A stretch of DNA of 64,000 nucleotides from the NCBI GenBank assembly GCA_964247055.1, contig OZ176053.1, positions 1,984,001-2,048,000 on the forward strand, given 5' to 3'. This stretch comes from Paragordius varius. Taxonomy: Eukaryota; Nematomorpha. The notes beneath the pieces were generated by a model. The model worked only from the letters and a program-made list of their open reading frames with translations, was not told the origin of the DNA and did no database searches. Of this stretch, positions 1-11,276 are shown piece after piece; within the stretch, counting starts at the first letter, position 1, and each line of letters begins with the position of its first letter. A program made the position numbers and the translations under genes.

Positions 1-100
1 ATTAGTTCGAAAACACATAATTTATTTTTAGGGTGATCTTGATTTGTTCTGGCGTGAATCCATTTTGTTCGAGGGTGAATTCGAACTGTAATGGTATATT
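1..100. mobile_element. MITE family C, right-end fragment
   Basis: Contains the family's TTAGTTCGAAAACACATAAT core end and the terminal iterons GGGTGAAT..GAACTGTAA before TGGTATAT. The left part is cut by the window edge. It lies beyond the last visible astacin exon. Confidence 0.75.
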
Positions 101-1267
101 TGAAATAAGAAGTCAATTAAATATATTAATCAAAGAATAAATATTTACAAATATATTATTTAGTCAAGCACAGTATTTACTAACTTTACAAAAGGGCGCC
201 AACAAAGTTTGTTGGAATTTGCTTCTTCAAGATTTTCGCAAATATGATTATTGCATTTTCGGTACTGCGTTTGTGATCTTTGGGATAATATATCGCAAAT
301 TTTAAGATTATATTTACTTTAAATAAAAAGTATACCCAACAATTTAAATAATTAAGGCATAATTTTGTAGTTAAACATGACTGACAAAGTTGATCATATT
401 TAATTCATGTAATATATTCTTAATTATAATACTTTTACAGCAAGATTTTAATGATTAAACATACCCGAACCAAAAATAATTTTAAGAAATTATTTAAGAA
501 AATAAACAATAAGCCCAAAGTTACAATCAAAGGATTTTTTAGTTTTGCCTTAATAAACAATATAATGTCTATAACAGCTTCCAGTTAGGGTACCATTAAA
601 CTCTAGATTTTTTTGATAAAATTCAAGTTTTTAAACTCTTACAATTAACTCCCCAATTAAACTGTTTTAAACTATCCTAATTTTCTGAAAATAGTTTTGT
701 GACTCGTTATATACCAGTATACATATTAATACTACAGTACCTTTTGGGGTAGTTTTATATCCAGAACTATTTGAAACTAGAATATCTTAAAATATATAGG
801 TACTAAGCCGAATTTAAAAATATGCTTTCTCTGCATTTGGTGCTATACAAAAATATTTAAAAAAATGTAAAATTGTAAAAAAGATCCTCACCTCATGCCG
901 CCAGTTTTTTCTATAAATTTTTAAAAAGAAACAGGCAGGTATAAATGTATAATATGGTTAAAAATGTATATAATTAACTTTACAAAGCTTTTAGGCACTA
1001 TTTTACCAGAAAAAATTTTCTATATATTGATTTTAATATCAGCTGTTCGTTTCAATCGCGTTTGGGAGTTGTCCCAATTTTATAATATAGAAGTCATAAA
1101 ACTGTAAAAAATATAAGCTTTATCTAATGCATGAAAACTTTGATAATTAAACTTTAACTGAAAAAACTGTCAAAACTGTAGTTTATTCACAAAATTGAGC
1201 TGTGAGATACAATACTACCCCAATATGTAAACTAAAAAAAAGTTAAAGGGTAATGTTAAGTGCTTAC

Positions 1268-2947
1268 ATTGATTGATCACATGTTAAACAATATTTTCTC
1301 CGGATTTGCAAACCACAACCTCCACAAGGATAAGAACAAGGTGACCAATTTGTCCAACTATTCCAAATGCTTCTCTCATACTCTATTTTGTCGGCTAAAA
1401 AATTTTTTTATAAGATCTCTATGAACATAAAAAATAATTTTAAAAAAGAAGAGCATTCACGTTGTAATAATTAAATTTAATTGACAAAAATTTAAATATA
1501 TACTGCTCCTTGTGACAATTTCATGATCCGGTTGTACTGTCATATAAGAAACGGCCTTAACCTCATCCTTAGATTCGCCAATGTGATTGACTTCAATAAA
1601 ATCCTTTTCATTTTTGTCAAAACTTTGTTCAATGTTATACAAACTACTATGTTCTGTCGACGATTCGTCTAAATCATCCTCCCTTTCAAACGTATTACTT
1701 GTTGAATTATTGAATAAATTTACATGTAAATTATAATTATGGTTTGCTGTAAAATTGTTGGATAGACTGTGAGGTAATAACTCCCTTCCATCAATATCCA
1801 ATTGTATCCTTTGGTTAGGTTTTCTTCGTCTTCTCCTACGTATAATGTTTAATGAACGAGTTTCAGATTCACTACTAGGAACTATTATTGGTTGATCTGT
1901 TTGGGGTTGTTCATTCGTCGACGTTACCGTAATTAAGTTTTCCGTATTATCAGTTTGGGGTGGAATTGATTCCGTAGTGGGTAATAGAGTTGTCAATGTT
2001 TCAAATGATATCTGCGGCGTAGTAGACGATATAATTGGGCCTAAATTATCGTCTATTGTTGTGAGATTTAAAAATGGGTTATTCCAATCAAAGTTGTTAC
2101 CATTATCATATTTGGCTGGTAGGATGTAATAATTTTGCTTGCTAACTTGTATTTTGGTTGGTGGTAGGGCATGAAAATCACTAAAATGTGATGGATTATA
2201 ATAGGAAGACCAAATGCGTGTCGTTTGTGATCCATAAAAGTTATTTTTATCATTTGAATAATAACTGTATTTATACTTTGTCTTGGATTTAACCAAATTC
2301 TCTGGTCTGGCATTATATCTATCATTGGGCACATTCAATCGATTCCATGTTCCTTGGGGTAGCAATCGATTTTTGGGTGCAGTATGCTTATAATTATTTT
2401 CATAATTATCATTGTTTGACTGTTGATTTAAGAAAGGTTCATCCTTAGAATTGTCATTGTGGTTATTATAGCTATTATCAAAATTTCGATTATTTCTACC
2501 TCTGTTATTATAGTAAAATCTATCCTCATGATCTTGGTCAAATTTAGAGGAATGGAAACCGCCCGAATTAATTGGATAATTTATGTAATCAAAAGCTATA
2601 TCACGATCAAAATAAGATCGATGATAATTTATTGGTCCCTTAGTCGTCAATGACATAATTCCGTATTCGTTACGATTAAAAGAGGATACATCTTGATAAT
2701 CATTATACTTATTGCCATCATCATTTCGGTCAAAATTAAATTGCTTATCTCTCTGTTCCCATTTCGGATTTGCTTTACTGTTTTGATTTATGTTTAGCCA
2801 ATATTTTAGCATTTGAAAGAATTGCAGCATAGTTTGATACCAATACATTTTATTGCCACCAGGAAAATTCCAACTATTGGGTGGTTTTTGATAATTTGGG
2901 AAAGATGGTTGCATGATTTGAGAGCTTTGATTATTTCTAGCCCAAAA

Positions 2948-2981
<34 letters not shown>

Positions 2982-5900
2982 GCCGTGTCTGTATTACCAA
3001 ATACACTAAAATCTATCGGATTATCTCCACCGAAACTGGATTGCTGAGAATTTGCTCGATCAAAATTTTGAGTTTCTGGAGACCAATTGTTAGGGAAAAA
3101 CTTAGGTTTAAAATTATTGTTATTAATGTTGTTTGCATTTTCTGGAAAATATGATGGGTTAGGCGGTCTATTCATCATGGATTGATAATTATAGGGGAAT
3201 GATTTTTTGATAGATTTAGATAAGGGGAAGACGAGTTGCGGATAAAATTTGTCGGGTTTTGAGCAATCGCAATTATTTTTTTTTGGTATTTCATTTATTT
3301 CGTCGCCACACACTACAATACCAAAATTAAATAATATTATCATAAACCAACTAAATATGGTTATAAAAATATAATTTAATTTTTATATATCACCATATCA
3401 AAATAGTGTCAAAAATTATATAATTTAAATATCATGACTGTGAAATCGTTTTAAAAATAACCAGTCATATTTTTACACAGGTATATCATATGATACATTA
3501 AAAATAATTGTATCTTCCGAAATTTACAGGTGTGATCTAATTATAATGATTTATATTAGATTAAGTATTCAATAAATATATATGCCATTTACAAATCAAA
3601 TTCACCCTTGAAAAATCTAATTTACCCTCGAACAATTCCAGCCTCGAACTATTTAAATTCACCCTCAAATAATATATATGTTTATTAAGATGAAAATTTA
3701 CCTATATTTTTATATATTTTTTTTATAAATATCGAAATTAAAATAGTACTGAAAAAATAATAAACTATGCCATAAAGATATAGATTTTATATTAATAATG
3801 AGTATTAATTCAAAAACACATATTTTATTTTTAGGGTGAATTCGGATTGTTCAAGGGTGAATTTGAACTGATGCTATATATAATGTGCAATCATCATGGC
3901 ATAAATTCGCGTGTATTTGATATGAGAGGTTATAACTAGGGTTGTGCCCATTAGTTAGTGACCTAGAATCATGACCAAGGTCATGACCTAGGTCATGATC
4001 ATGGTCACGACCACGAAAAAAAATGACTTAGGTTAATTTTTTATTTTTTTGTTTTATTAATATTACATTTTTTAGGAAAACAAAGCCTTATACTATTTAT
4101 ATATGTATTATTTTGATTTAAATATCATATGGTATACATTTTTTCTTTACTTCCTCATAATATCAGCCTTGTGAAAATTTATCGATCAAAAAAAATCAAG
4201 TTACATGCAAGAAATGCAATTACACTATTTATTTAAAAACCAAGTGAAGAAACATCTTAAAGAAGTTTATGAAAAATTATATGAGAGAAAATAATAGTCG
4301 AAAGCAAGCTAAGTATTTAATTAAGTTTAGTAGTTTCTGTTTGCAATAGAAAATTAACCAGAAACATTTAGCAAAATTTATTTCTACATCCTCAACTCTT
4401 AACATAATTGAAAATAAACATTTTCGGGTTTCATATATAGTTTAAAATAATTAGAGCATAAATAGGTTCGAAAAAATTTCATATTGTTAATCTTATCTTT
4501 CTGAGATTAAAAACTTTCTATAGTCTTTTTATATGATTCCAGGATATCGTTAATTGTAGAAGTTTAAATTATCAGTATTGGTGAAAGTATACTTTTAAAA
4601 AAATATATACTTTATGTAAAAACCTTTTTTATTTAATTTAACCAAGTATTTATGTATCTAGTTATTTATTATTGGCAATAACATATGATATGACCTAGGT
4701 CGGACTTTTTATAAAAAATTGAAAGTATCACTTACAAACGGAAATCATAGCGCGAAAACCTCTTCCTCCATAATTTGCGATTTCGCTCGATGATTCAAAG
4801 ATAACTAACATGGTATCATCCTCGGAATATATGACATCTGGTACATAATCGCTTGTGCAAAACCTTTGTGTACAAATTTAATTTACAATAACAATAAAAC
4901 ATATTATTCTTATTGAAATCAAATACTAAATAACAGACTCTAACCGGGGTCCAGTTAAACCCAAATCTTTTGCATATTTGACTTCAACCCAGTGAGCACA
5001 TGCTCCTTGTTTCGAGGTTGGTAACTGTAAAGGAGCAGATTTTACGAAACCAAATTTTAATCGGCCTTTAGTGTTGTTCCCGCAAATCGCCTAAATTTAA
5101 AGTGCAATTTTTAAAATTGGAATAAATATAAAAATTGATATATTCTCCAAAAAATTATAATAGTACCCGTACAAACCATATGCACTCTTGATTCAAAGTA
5201 TAAATTTGAGGATGTTTTGGTGAAGCTATTTCTAGAGACTTGTGTGTTTCATTTAGCGTATGCATTCCCACGTTTTCAGGACATTCCACTTTTTAAAATA
5301 TTTAATGTATAATATTAAAAATATGAATTTAAAAATAAATTACTAACAGAAGGTGGAAAAGAATGATTCGTAAATTTATGCGAAAGAGTTATCTGGGAAA
5401 AAATACAATTATTGTTATTATATCCCAGGAATCCATATATATTCAGTTAAAGATCTTAACTAACAGGTGTATGGAGTTGTTACCGGTTTTTTAGCTAAAA
5501 AATGTCATTTATAAAAAATCGATTACTTATTTTATTCGAAATATTGTTTATCGACTTATACACATTTTGCCCATTTCTTAGGTAGTATAAGAATGCCGTG
5601 GCAGGAAAAAGGATTGTCCTATGCAGAAAACCATTCGTCAAGCCATTCTCCAACGTTCTTTAAATTAGCTGCTCCAGGAGGATGGGCCTCATTGATGTAA
5701 AGCTGCATAGTCAGATGGCGCCAGGTAAGAATAGCGCGGGAAAATTTATACCAAAGCGGTTTTAAGTGTGAGACGTTGTCATGTAACAAAATAACTTTGC
5801 CATGTTTTCCGGCTCGTTACGGTTGTCTTTCGATTAATTCTTCAACTGTTTTGACAATTTCACGTCAAGTTTCTTTTTGATCCCACCAGACACTGGCATG

Positions 5901-8900
5901 GTTTTCTAGCCGAAGCGATTAGAAATTGGTGTTGATGGACCGGCTTAGCAAGGTAAAAGTCACAAGTTTTCCGCTTGGAATTTACAAAAGAGAGTCATTT
6001 CTCACCCGTCCCCATTTGATGCAAAAATAACTCCTTATGACGCTGAATCTTGTTTTTACTGGTCATTTTGATTTTCGAGTTGAGGACGTTCATGTCAATG
6101 TAGAAATTTACCGAATTTGATCGTCTTCCCCATGTTCGTAGACATCTATTCATTGTTAATGATATAGGTAATGCTTCTGCCAATTGCCGTTAAGTTTCAA
6201 ACGGGTCATCAGCCAATAACTTTAGTATTTGATAGCCTTTTTAGTTGTGCGGTATACCAGAGCATCCACATTCTTTCACCTGAAACCGCAACTTTATTAT
6301 TCGACACCATGTTTTATATGGGCTAATATATAAAGCATATTCATCATATGTTTCTACCAACAACGACAACTTTCAGCAGCCTTTCTTCTGGTAGCAAGGC
6401 GTGCCGCAAAACTTACTTGTGCGTGTTTGTGGTTTGATGTTAGATTAACAAAATGGGGTCTGTATCATATTAATCGTCTGCATATTTTTTGCTGACACCT
6501 TTTCTTCGTTAAACCGGTGTATGAATACACCTGGCAAACTTAAAAAATCCATTAAAGCTTGCCAAGTATTTTATCATGCAATATATTTTAAGAACTTAGC
6601 ATAGATGTTTACCTGTACCAGTTGATGGTGTATCGCATATCGTTCCGGTCAAACCAGCCGGACATATACATTTATTGCAATCTCTCGGGTTATTATAACC
6701 ACCATTGAGGCATTCGATTTGACTTGATGTGCAGATATCTAAATTATTTACAGTATGAGTAAGTATATATGCTAGAAAGTTATTAATTATTGCCAAACAG
6801 CATATGCAGCAAAGAGAATCATTATTGGCTAATAAATGGTAAAAAGTGAAAAAAATAACTATAAGCCAATAATACTGCACTTTGTTGTATATGTTGGCAA
6901 TAATTAATAACTTTCTAGCATTGTATACTTCATATATCATAAAAATCTTGCCTGTAGTTTATTAGGCATTTAATATTTACGAAGAGTTCTTATTTTTTAT
7001 TGAATTTTATCGTTTTATTGGTTTGTATTATAAATATTAAACATATGCATATAAATATATTTAAAATCTTTTCAGATGTTTGGCATGATAAATAAAATTA
7101 ATTACTTTTGCAATAAACATTGTTAAGAAATTTGTTGTCATAAAAGGATGGTTTGTAAGTACTTCCCATTGTCGTTTGGTAATGAATATTTGTACTTAGT
7201 ATGGTTGGTTCATCTTTATCATCTCTTTTAAACATCTAAATATATATATATATATATGAAAATAGGTTTAATATATTCACAAAATATTCTGTCTTTCAAA
7301 TAATTAATTATATTTGAAAAGATCCATGTTAATGATGAAAAGCTACCGAATTGTCCAACTGTTCAAATCATTAATGTAAAAAAAGTTTACTTTTGGGGGT
7401 ATGTGCATTAAACTCCCATAATCATAGGGCATATCCATCGGTTCACCCTTGTTTAAATTAAATGCCTCATAATTTTCTGGCCTAACCTAAAAACATTAAT
7501 AAAATTTTTGATCAAATGAAAATATATCAGATTTCTGATTAAAATATATTTTTAAATATCTATTTAGTTTTAAAGCGATATATCTTAATTTCTAATGATT
7601 AAATTGTTTTAATTCTAAAATAGACGGACAAATGAAATGTTGTTTAAAAGTATGATTTATACGTTTTCTATGCTCAATTGAATATATTTGTCTCTATCGA
7701 TTCGCGTGTGCGTATGCATCAGTCCCAATGTATGTCCAATTATTTTTACGATTTCACCATTCTATGGAGTATAAATAATTTATGATATAATTTATATTTT
7801 ATTGCAATTTAAATATATCAAATTAATATAAAAACTCAAATAAAAATTAAATGTCTTACATTCGAGCATTTTGGAAAATCCAAATAAATAATTTGTTGGC
7901 CTCCAATTCTACCGACATATGAACGACACCTAAAAAAATGAGAATTTTTACAATCAAAAATACAAATTAGTTTTACAAATATAAATGAATCTATCTATGG
8001 GGGTTTAAACTTATTTTGTCATATTTAAAAAAATTATATATACCAACGATTCAAATTCACCCTTGAACAATTCGATTCATCATCGAACATTTCAAATTCA
8101 CCCTCAAATAATATTTTTTAAGATTATAAATTACCTTATTTTTATATATTTTTTGACTAAATTTTTAAAAATTACAAAAATACTGAACAAATAATTAACT
8201 ATGCACAAAGATATTTTTTATATTAATAATGAGTTATATTAGTTCGAAAACACATAATTTATTTTTAGGGTGAATTGAATTGTTCAAGGGTGAATTTGAA
8301 CTGTAAATTGTATATATGTTTATATGATTTGAAAAGATATATATAATAATTTTTTTAAATATATATTATTTATAATTATATATTTATATTGTACAAATAT
8401 TTTGTAAAACATTGCGCATACGTTAGATCATTGGTGTCTTCAAATTGGATGTAATTATCAGAGTCTTTGGTTAACTTAAAATCTATACAAGTTTCATCTG
8501 TCCATGCTTCCAAAGCTAACCGGATAATCTGTTTCTCGATTTCGGCTTTTTAAGTAAAAGATTTATTAAATTATATTCTATCCCTTTATTTTAAAATTTT
8601 ATGGAAATAAATGCGGTTATTGTGTAAAAAATAACTTAAAAGTTTAGAAAATTCACTTGATCTAAAACATGGGTCCAAAACAAATGCCTTTGCAAGCCGT
8701 AGTTTTACTTAAAAAATCTGGCGGGCCGCATTTGAAATATATATGAGCATTTAAATATAATTTATTATATTCAAACATAAGATGCAAAATGCAAACGCAA
8801 TAAAAAAAATTTGTAGTTCTTGCCAATTGGATAGACTTATTTATAAAAATTGTATGAGAAATATTAATTTTGTTAAGATTTTGTGCGCATATTTTAAAAA

Positions 8901-10083
8901 ATTATAAATTTCCAAATTTTTCATGGGTCTCACATAAATTCACGGATGGCCGCATGTTACCCCTCGCCTAAAATAACTCGAAAATAATTGATTTAATTAA
9001 TCAAACAATAAAATGGTTTGTTTATACTTGCAATGCTATTCCCAAATTTGTAGGGTATAACATTTGAAAGCCATAGAAATTCATCCATAGAACCTCGAAC
9101 CAAAGCCCGTTTACCTCTATAAATGCCCGTTCCAGCGTATTGATTATTGGAAGGAAAAGGTTGAAAAGTATTATCAGTAGTTCCTGTAAAATTTTCTGGC
9201 GGTTCATAAAAAGCATATTGACCTCTATCGATCATGATATCGCCCTCAAATATACCGTTAAAGGCATGAACTGCCTAGAAATTAATTTAAAAAAGGGTGG
9301 ATTAATTTACCAAAAATAAACTTTCTTTTGATAAAAGTTATATAAAGGATTTATACCTTAGATACTTCGGCATAATTAATGGGGTAACCATAATTTTGAA
9401 GGACAAACCTTAACCGTTTCTCATATAAAATTTTAAGGTCCTTCAAATCTTCAGATGAAATTCCACTGAGAGGTGTTTTTTCCTATACAATAAATATATA
9501 TTATTATTATTATTATATGATGATGATGGAATGAAAATGTCAAATTTTACTATGTTAATTATTTCTCATAGAGGAAAATCTTTTAAAACAATCCTCGGTA
9601 ATTAATTAAGCAGTATATATGGAATAAAGCCTAAAATATTCTTTTTTAGGACAATTTTTAAGACCAGTTAATAATTTTGACCGTTTTGAAATGAATTAAT
9701 GGTAAATTACCTGGAAAGCTTTATATTAATTAAATGAAATATTTAGAAATCAATAATAATAACTGGTATATTAACGGTTGTAAGATGTTTTAGATTTAAT
9801 ATTATTTATGTAAAAAATAGATAATAAAATCAGAAAAATTAATTGCAAACCGAAAACACCCTTAAAAACGCTTAAGTAAAAATAAAAATGAAAATATCAA
9901 AAACTCAAAAATAAGGCCGAGCATTTTGTATAAAACATATAATAATTAGGTTAATAATTTCACTTCTTCATAATTTTTGGTCTCTGGATAATAAGGATAA
10001 TAGTAGGGTTTGGCCCGTATGTGTCGGAAAATAGAGAATAGCAAAGGAATTATCACACAAAAAATAGTAGCAATATATTGCAT
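1268..10083 (-). CDS. Astacin-like secreted protein with degraded active site (astacin-EGF-CUB-Asn-rich linker-TSP1), 3' end outside the window
   Basis: Fourteen exons: 10083-9964, 9482-9357, 9274-9028, 8545-8422, 7929-7860, 7761-7663, 7486-7391, 7235-7106, 6738-6613, 5288-5173, 5090-4945, 4863-4736, 3312-1504, 1394-1268; all junction phases agree. The ATG opens a signal peptide (MQYIATIFCVIIPLLFSIF). A prodomain ends near residues 137-138 (GKR). The catalytic domain (~139-330) keeps CxSYVGRxGGQQ, but the HExxH helix reads KIIGH (235-239) followed by LGLMH, and the Met-turn reads SLMHI, not SxMHY. EGF ~339-375, CUB ~382-509. Exon 13 encodes ~600 Asn-rich residues with a run of six Arg. The last exon begins a TSP1 repeat (SPCSYPCGGCG). 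Active family members process collagen or cuticle; this one probably does not cleave. The TSP1 stops short unless splicing continues at GTAAGC past the left edge; an in-frame TAA follows that donor. Confidence 0.85.
3580..3880. mobile_element. MITE family C, full-length degenerate copy
   Basis: Inverted ends CCATTTACA / GAACTG flank subterminal iterons of roughly 22 nt (AATTCACCCTCGAACAA type) and the AT-rich core with AAACTATGCCATAAAGATAT. It lies in intron 12 of the astacin-like gene. Confidence 0.75.
3950..4015. repeat. 12-bp tandem repeat rich in AGGTCA nuclear-receptor half-sites
   Basis: Imperfect units of GGTCATGACCTA type follow one another, giving overlapping AGGTCA and TGACCT hexamers including the perfect palindrome TGACCTAGGTCA. 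A further GACCTAGGTC occurs at about 4691. It lies in intron 12 of the astacin-like gene. It could be a response-element cluster or merely a minisatellite; sequence alone does not decide. Confidence 0.45.
5464..6533 (-). mobile_element. Degenerate mariner transposon in intron 9 of the astacin-like gene
   Basis: The ends are inverted and similar (CAGGTGTAT...ACCGGTTT on both sides). The minus strand keeps scattered mariner transposase motifs: LAEALPISL (helix-turn-helix region), RHKELFLHQMGTGEKW (resembling HRIVTGDEKW) and YLAPSDY (resembling YSPDLAPSDY). The frame is broken several times by stops and shifts, so the element is dead. At 1.07 kb it is shorter than typical ~1.3 kb mariners. No clear TA duplication remains. 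Confidence 0.75.
8038..8318. mobile_element. MITE family C copy
   Basis: TTCAAATTCACCCTTGAACA iterons at the left end and GGGTGAATTTGAACTGTAAA at the right, with the standard AT-rich core. It lies between astacin exons 4 and 5. Confidence 0.8.
8660..8970. mobile_element. hAT-like non-autonomous element (family F), degenerate copy
   Basis: Starts GGGTCCAAAACAAATG, contains GGCGGGCCGCATTTGAAATA and ends near GGCCGCATGTTACCCC, matching the GGGTGTCCA...GCGGGCCGC layout of the other family F copies. In intron 3 of the astacin-like gene. Confidence 0.6.
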
Positions 10084-11276
10084 TCACGCAAAAACATTTG
10101 AATATTATAATTTTTATATTTAGTGAATATATATTTATATATATATATATATATGTTTTGTTTATATTATAAAGACATAACCATACTAATTTAAAGGTAA
10201 GCAAGCCACTGATCAAAATATTATTGGAAACTAGATTTTAACGTTATATTGTTGTATATATTTTTCTTTATATATATATATTCATTAATACAACAACTTG
10301 TCGTCTCAAATTACAACCTTTCATTTTATAAACAAAAACTGGTATTTGAGCGGAATATGGAGGCATATATATATATATATATATTATGAGTATTTTATAA
10401 TTTTATAATATACGCAGTTAATTAACTTGGGTCACCGCCCCCCTAAAATCACCTTTAAAAGGATAAATTGCAATTTATCTCAGCCTACTCGCAAAATGAA
10501 ATAATGATTCATAAAATAAATTATGGACTGACAAATAATCTTTATCATTCTATAAATTACCTTTACCTTCCGCGTGGAATCCTGTCCAGACTAGCAAAAA
10601 AAATCTTTTTAAATAAAAGAGATTTAGTCACAATTGGTTACCATTTTCATCAGACATAAAATTTTTATATCGTATTTTTTTGCCTAGATTTTAGAAATGT
10701 GAATATCGCTGGAATGCAATAAAGTTTTTTTATGTATATCAACTATTATATAATTTCATATACTGGTATAAATATTTATTAAGGAGTATTTGGGAGGCTA
10801 TTTGAGTTTATAATTGAAGGATGACTATATATTCAAAACTAATAACCAGAGGCCAGCCAGGCATCTACATGGCATTTTATATCATAATACAGTAAAATGT
10901 GGTAATTTTGGAAAATTGATTGTCAATTTAAAATTTTTTTGTGTATAAGAGCGATAATTTGGATTTGGATTAAATAATATACAGTTATTCTAGACTGAAT
11001 CATTAGATCAACGAATCACATTTTTTTATAATTACCTCGTTTTTTATGCCCCGATATTACAATCATGAAAATTTAGTGGAAGATATGTATTCAGACCTGC
11101 CTAATCATCCAGATGGGATGGATTTAGCATTAGTTAGTTTCTAAAAAAACAAGAGGAAATTGAGGGTTAAAAACATAACAATATATCTCTCATAAAATTT
11201 ATTTTATTAACATATACTTAATTACATGTGTATACAATCAAAAATATATATATTTTTCTAATTCCGGCTGCAAAAC
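10084..11276. other. Intergenic spacer between the peroxidase and astacin-like genes
   Basis: Contains the astacin promoter side (10084 onward), (TA)n runs at about 10137-10155 and 10368-10384, and the peroxidase 3' UTR with AATAAA on the minus strand at 11204-11199. A weak 32-codon plus-strand ORF at 11049-11147 is not convincing. Nothing else recognised. Confidence 0.5.

Noticed and set aside
9968-10216. 82-codon minus-strand ORF at the astacin 5' end
   Set aside because: Wrong frame; another frame from the ATG at 10083 gives a clear signal peptide that splices in phase to exon 2.
10468-11147. Two small plus-strand ORFs (10468-10659 and 11049-11147) as a possible gene between astacin and peroxidase
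   Set aside because: No recognisable family, no consistent splice junction joining them, and composition like the spacer.
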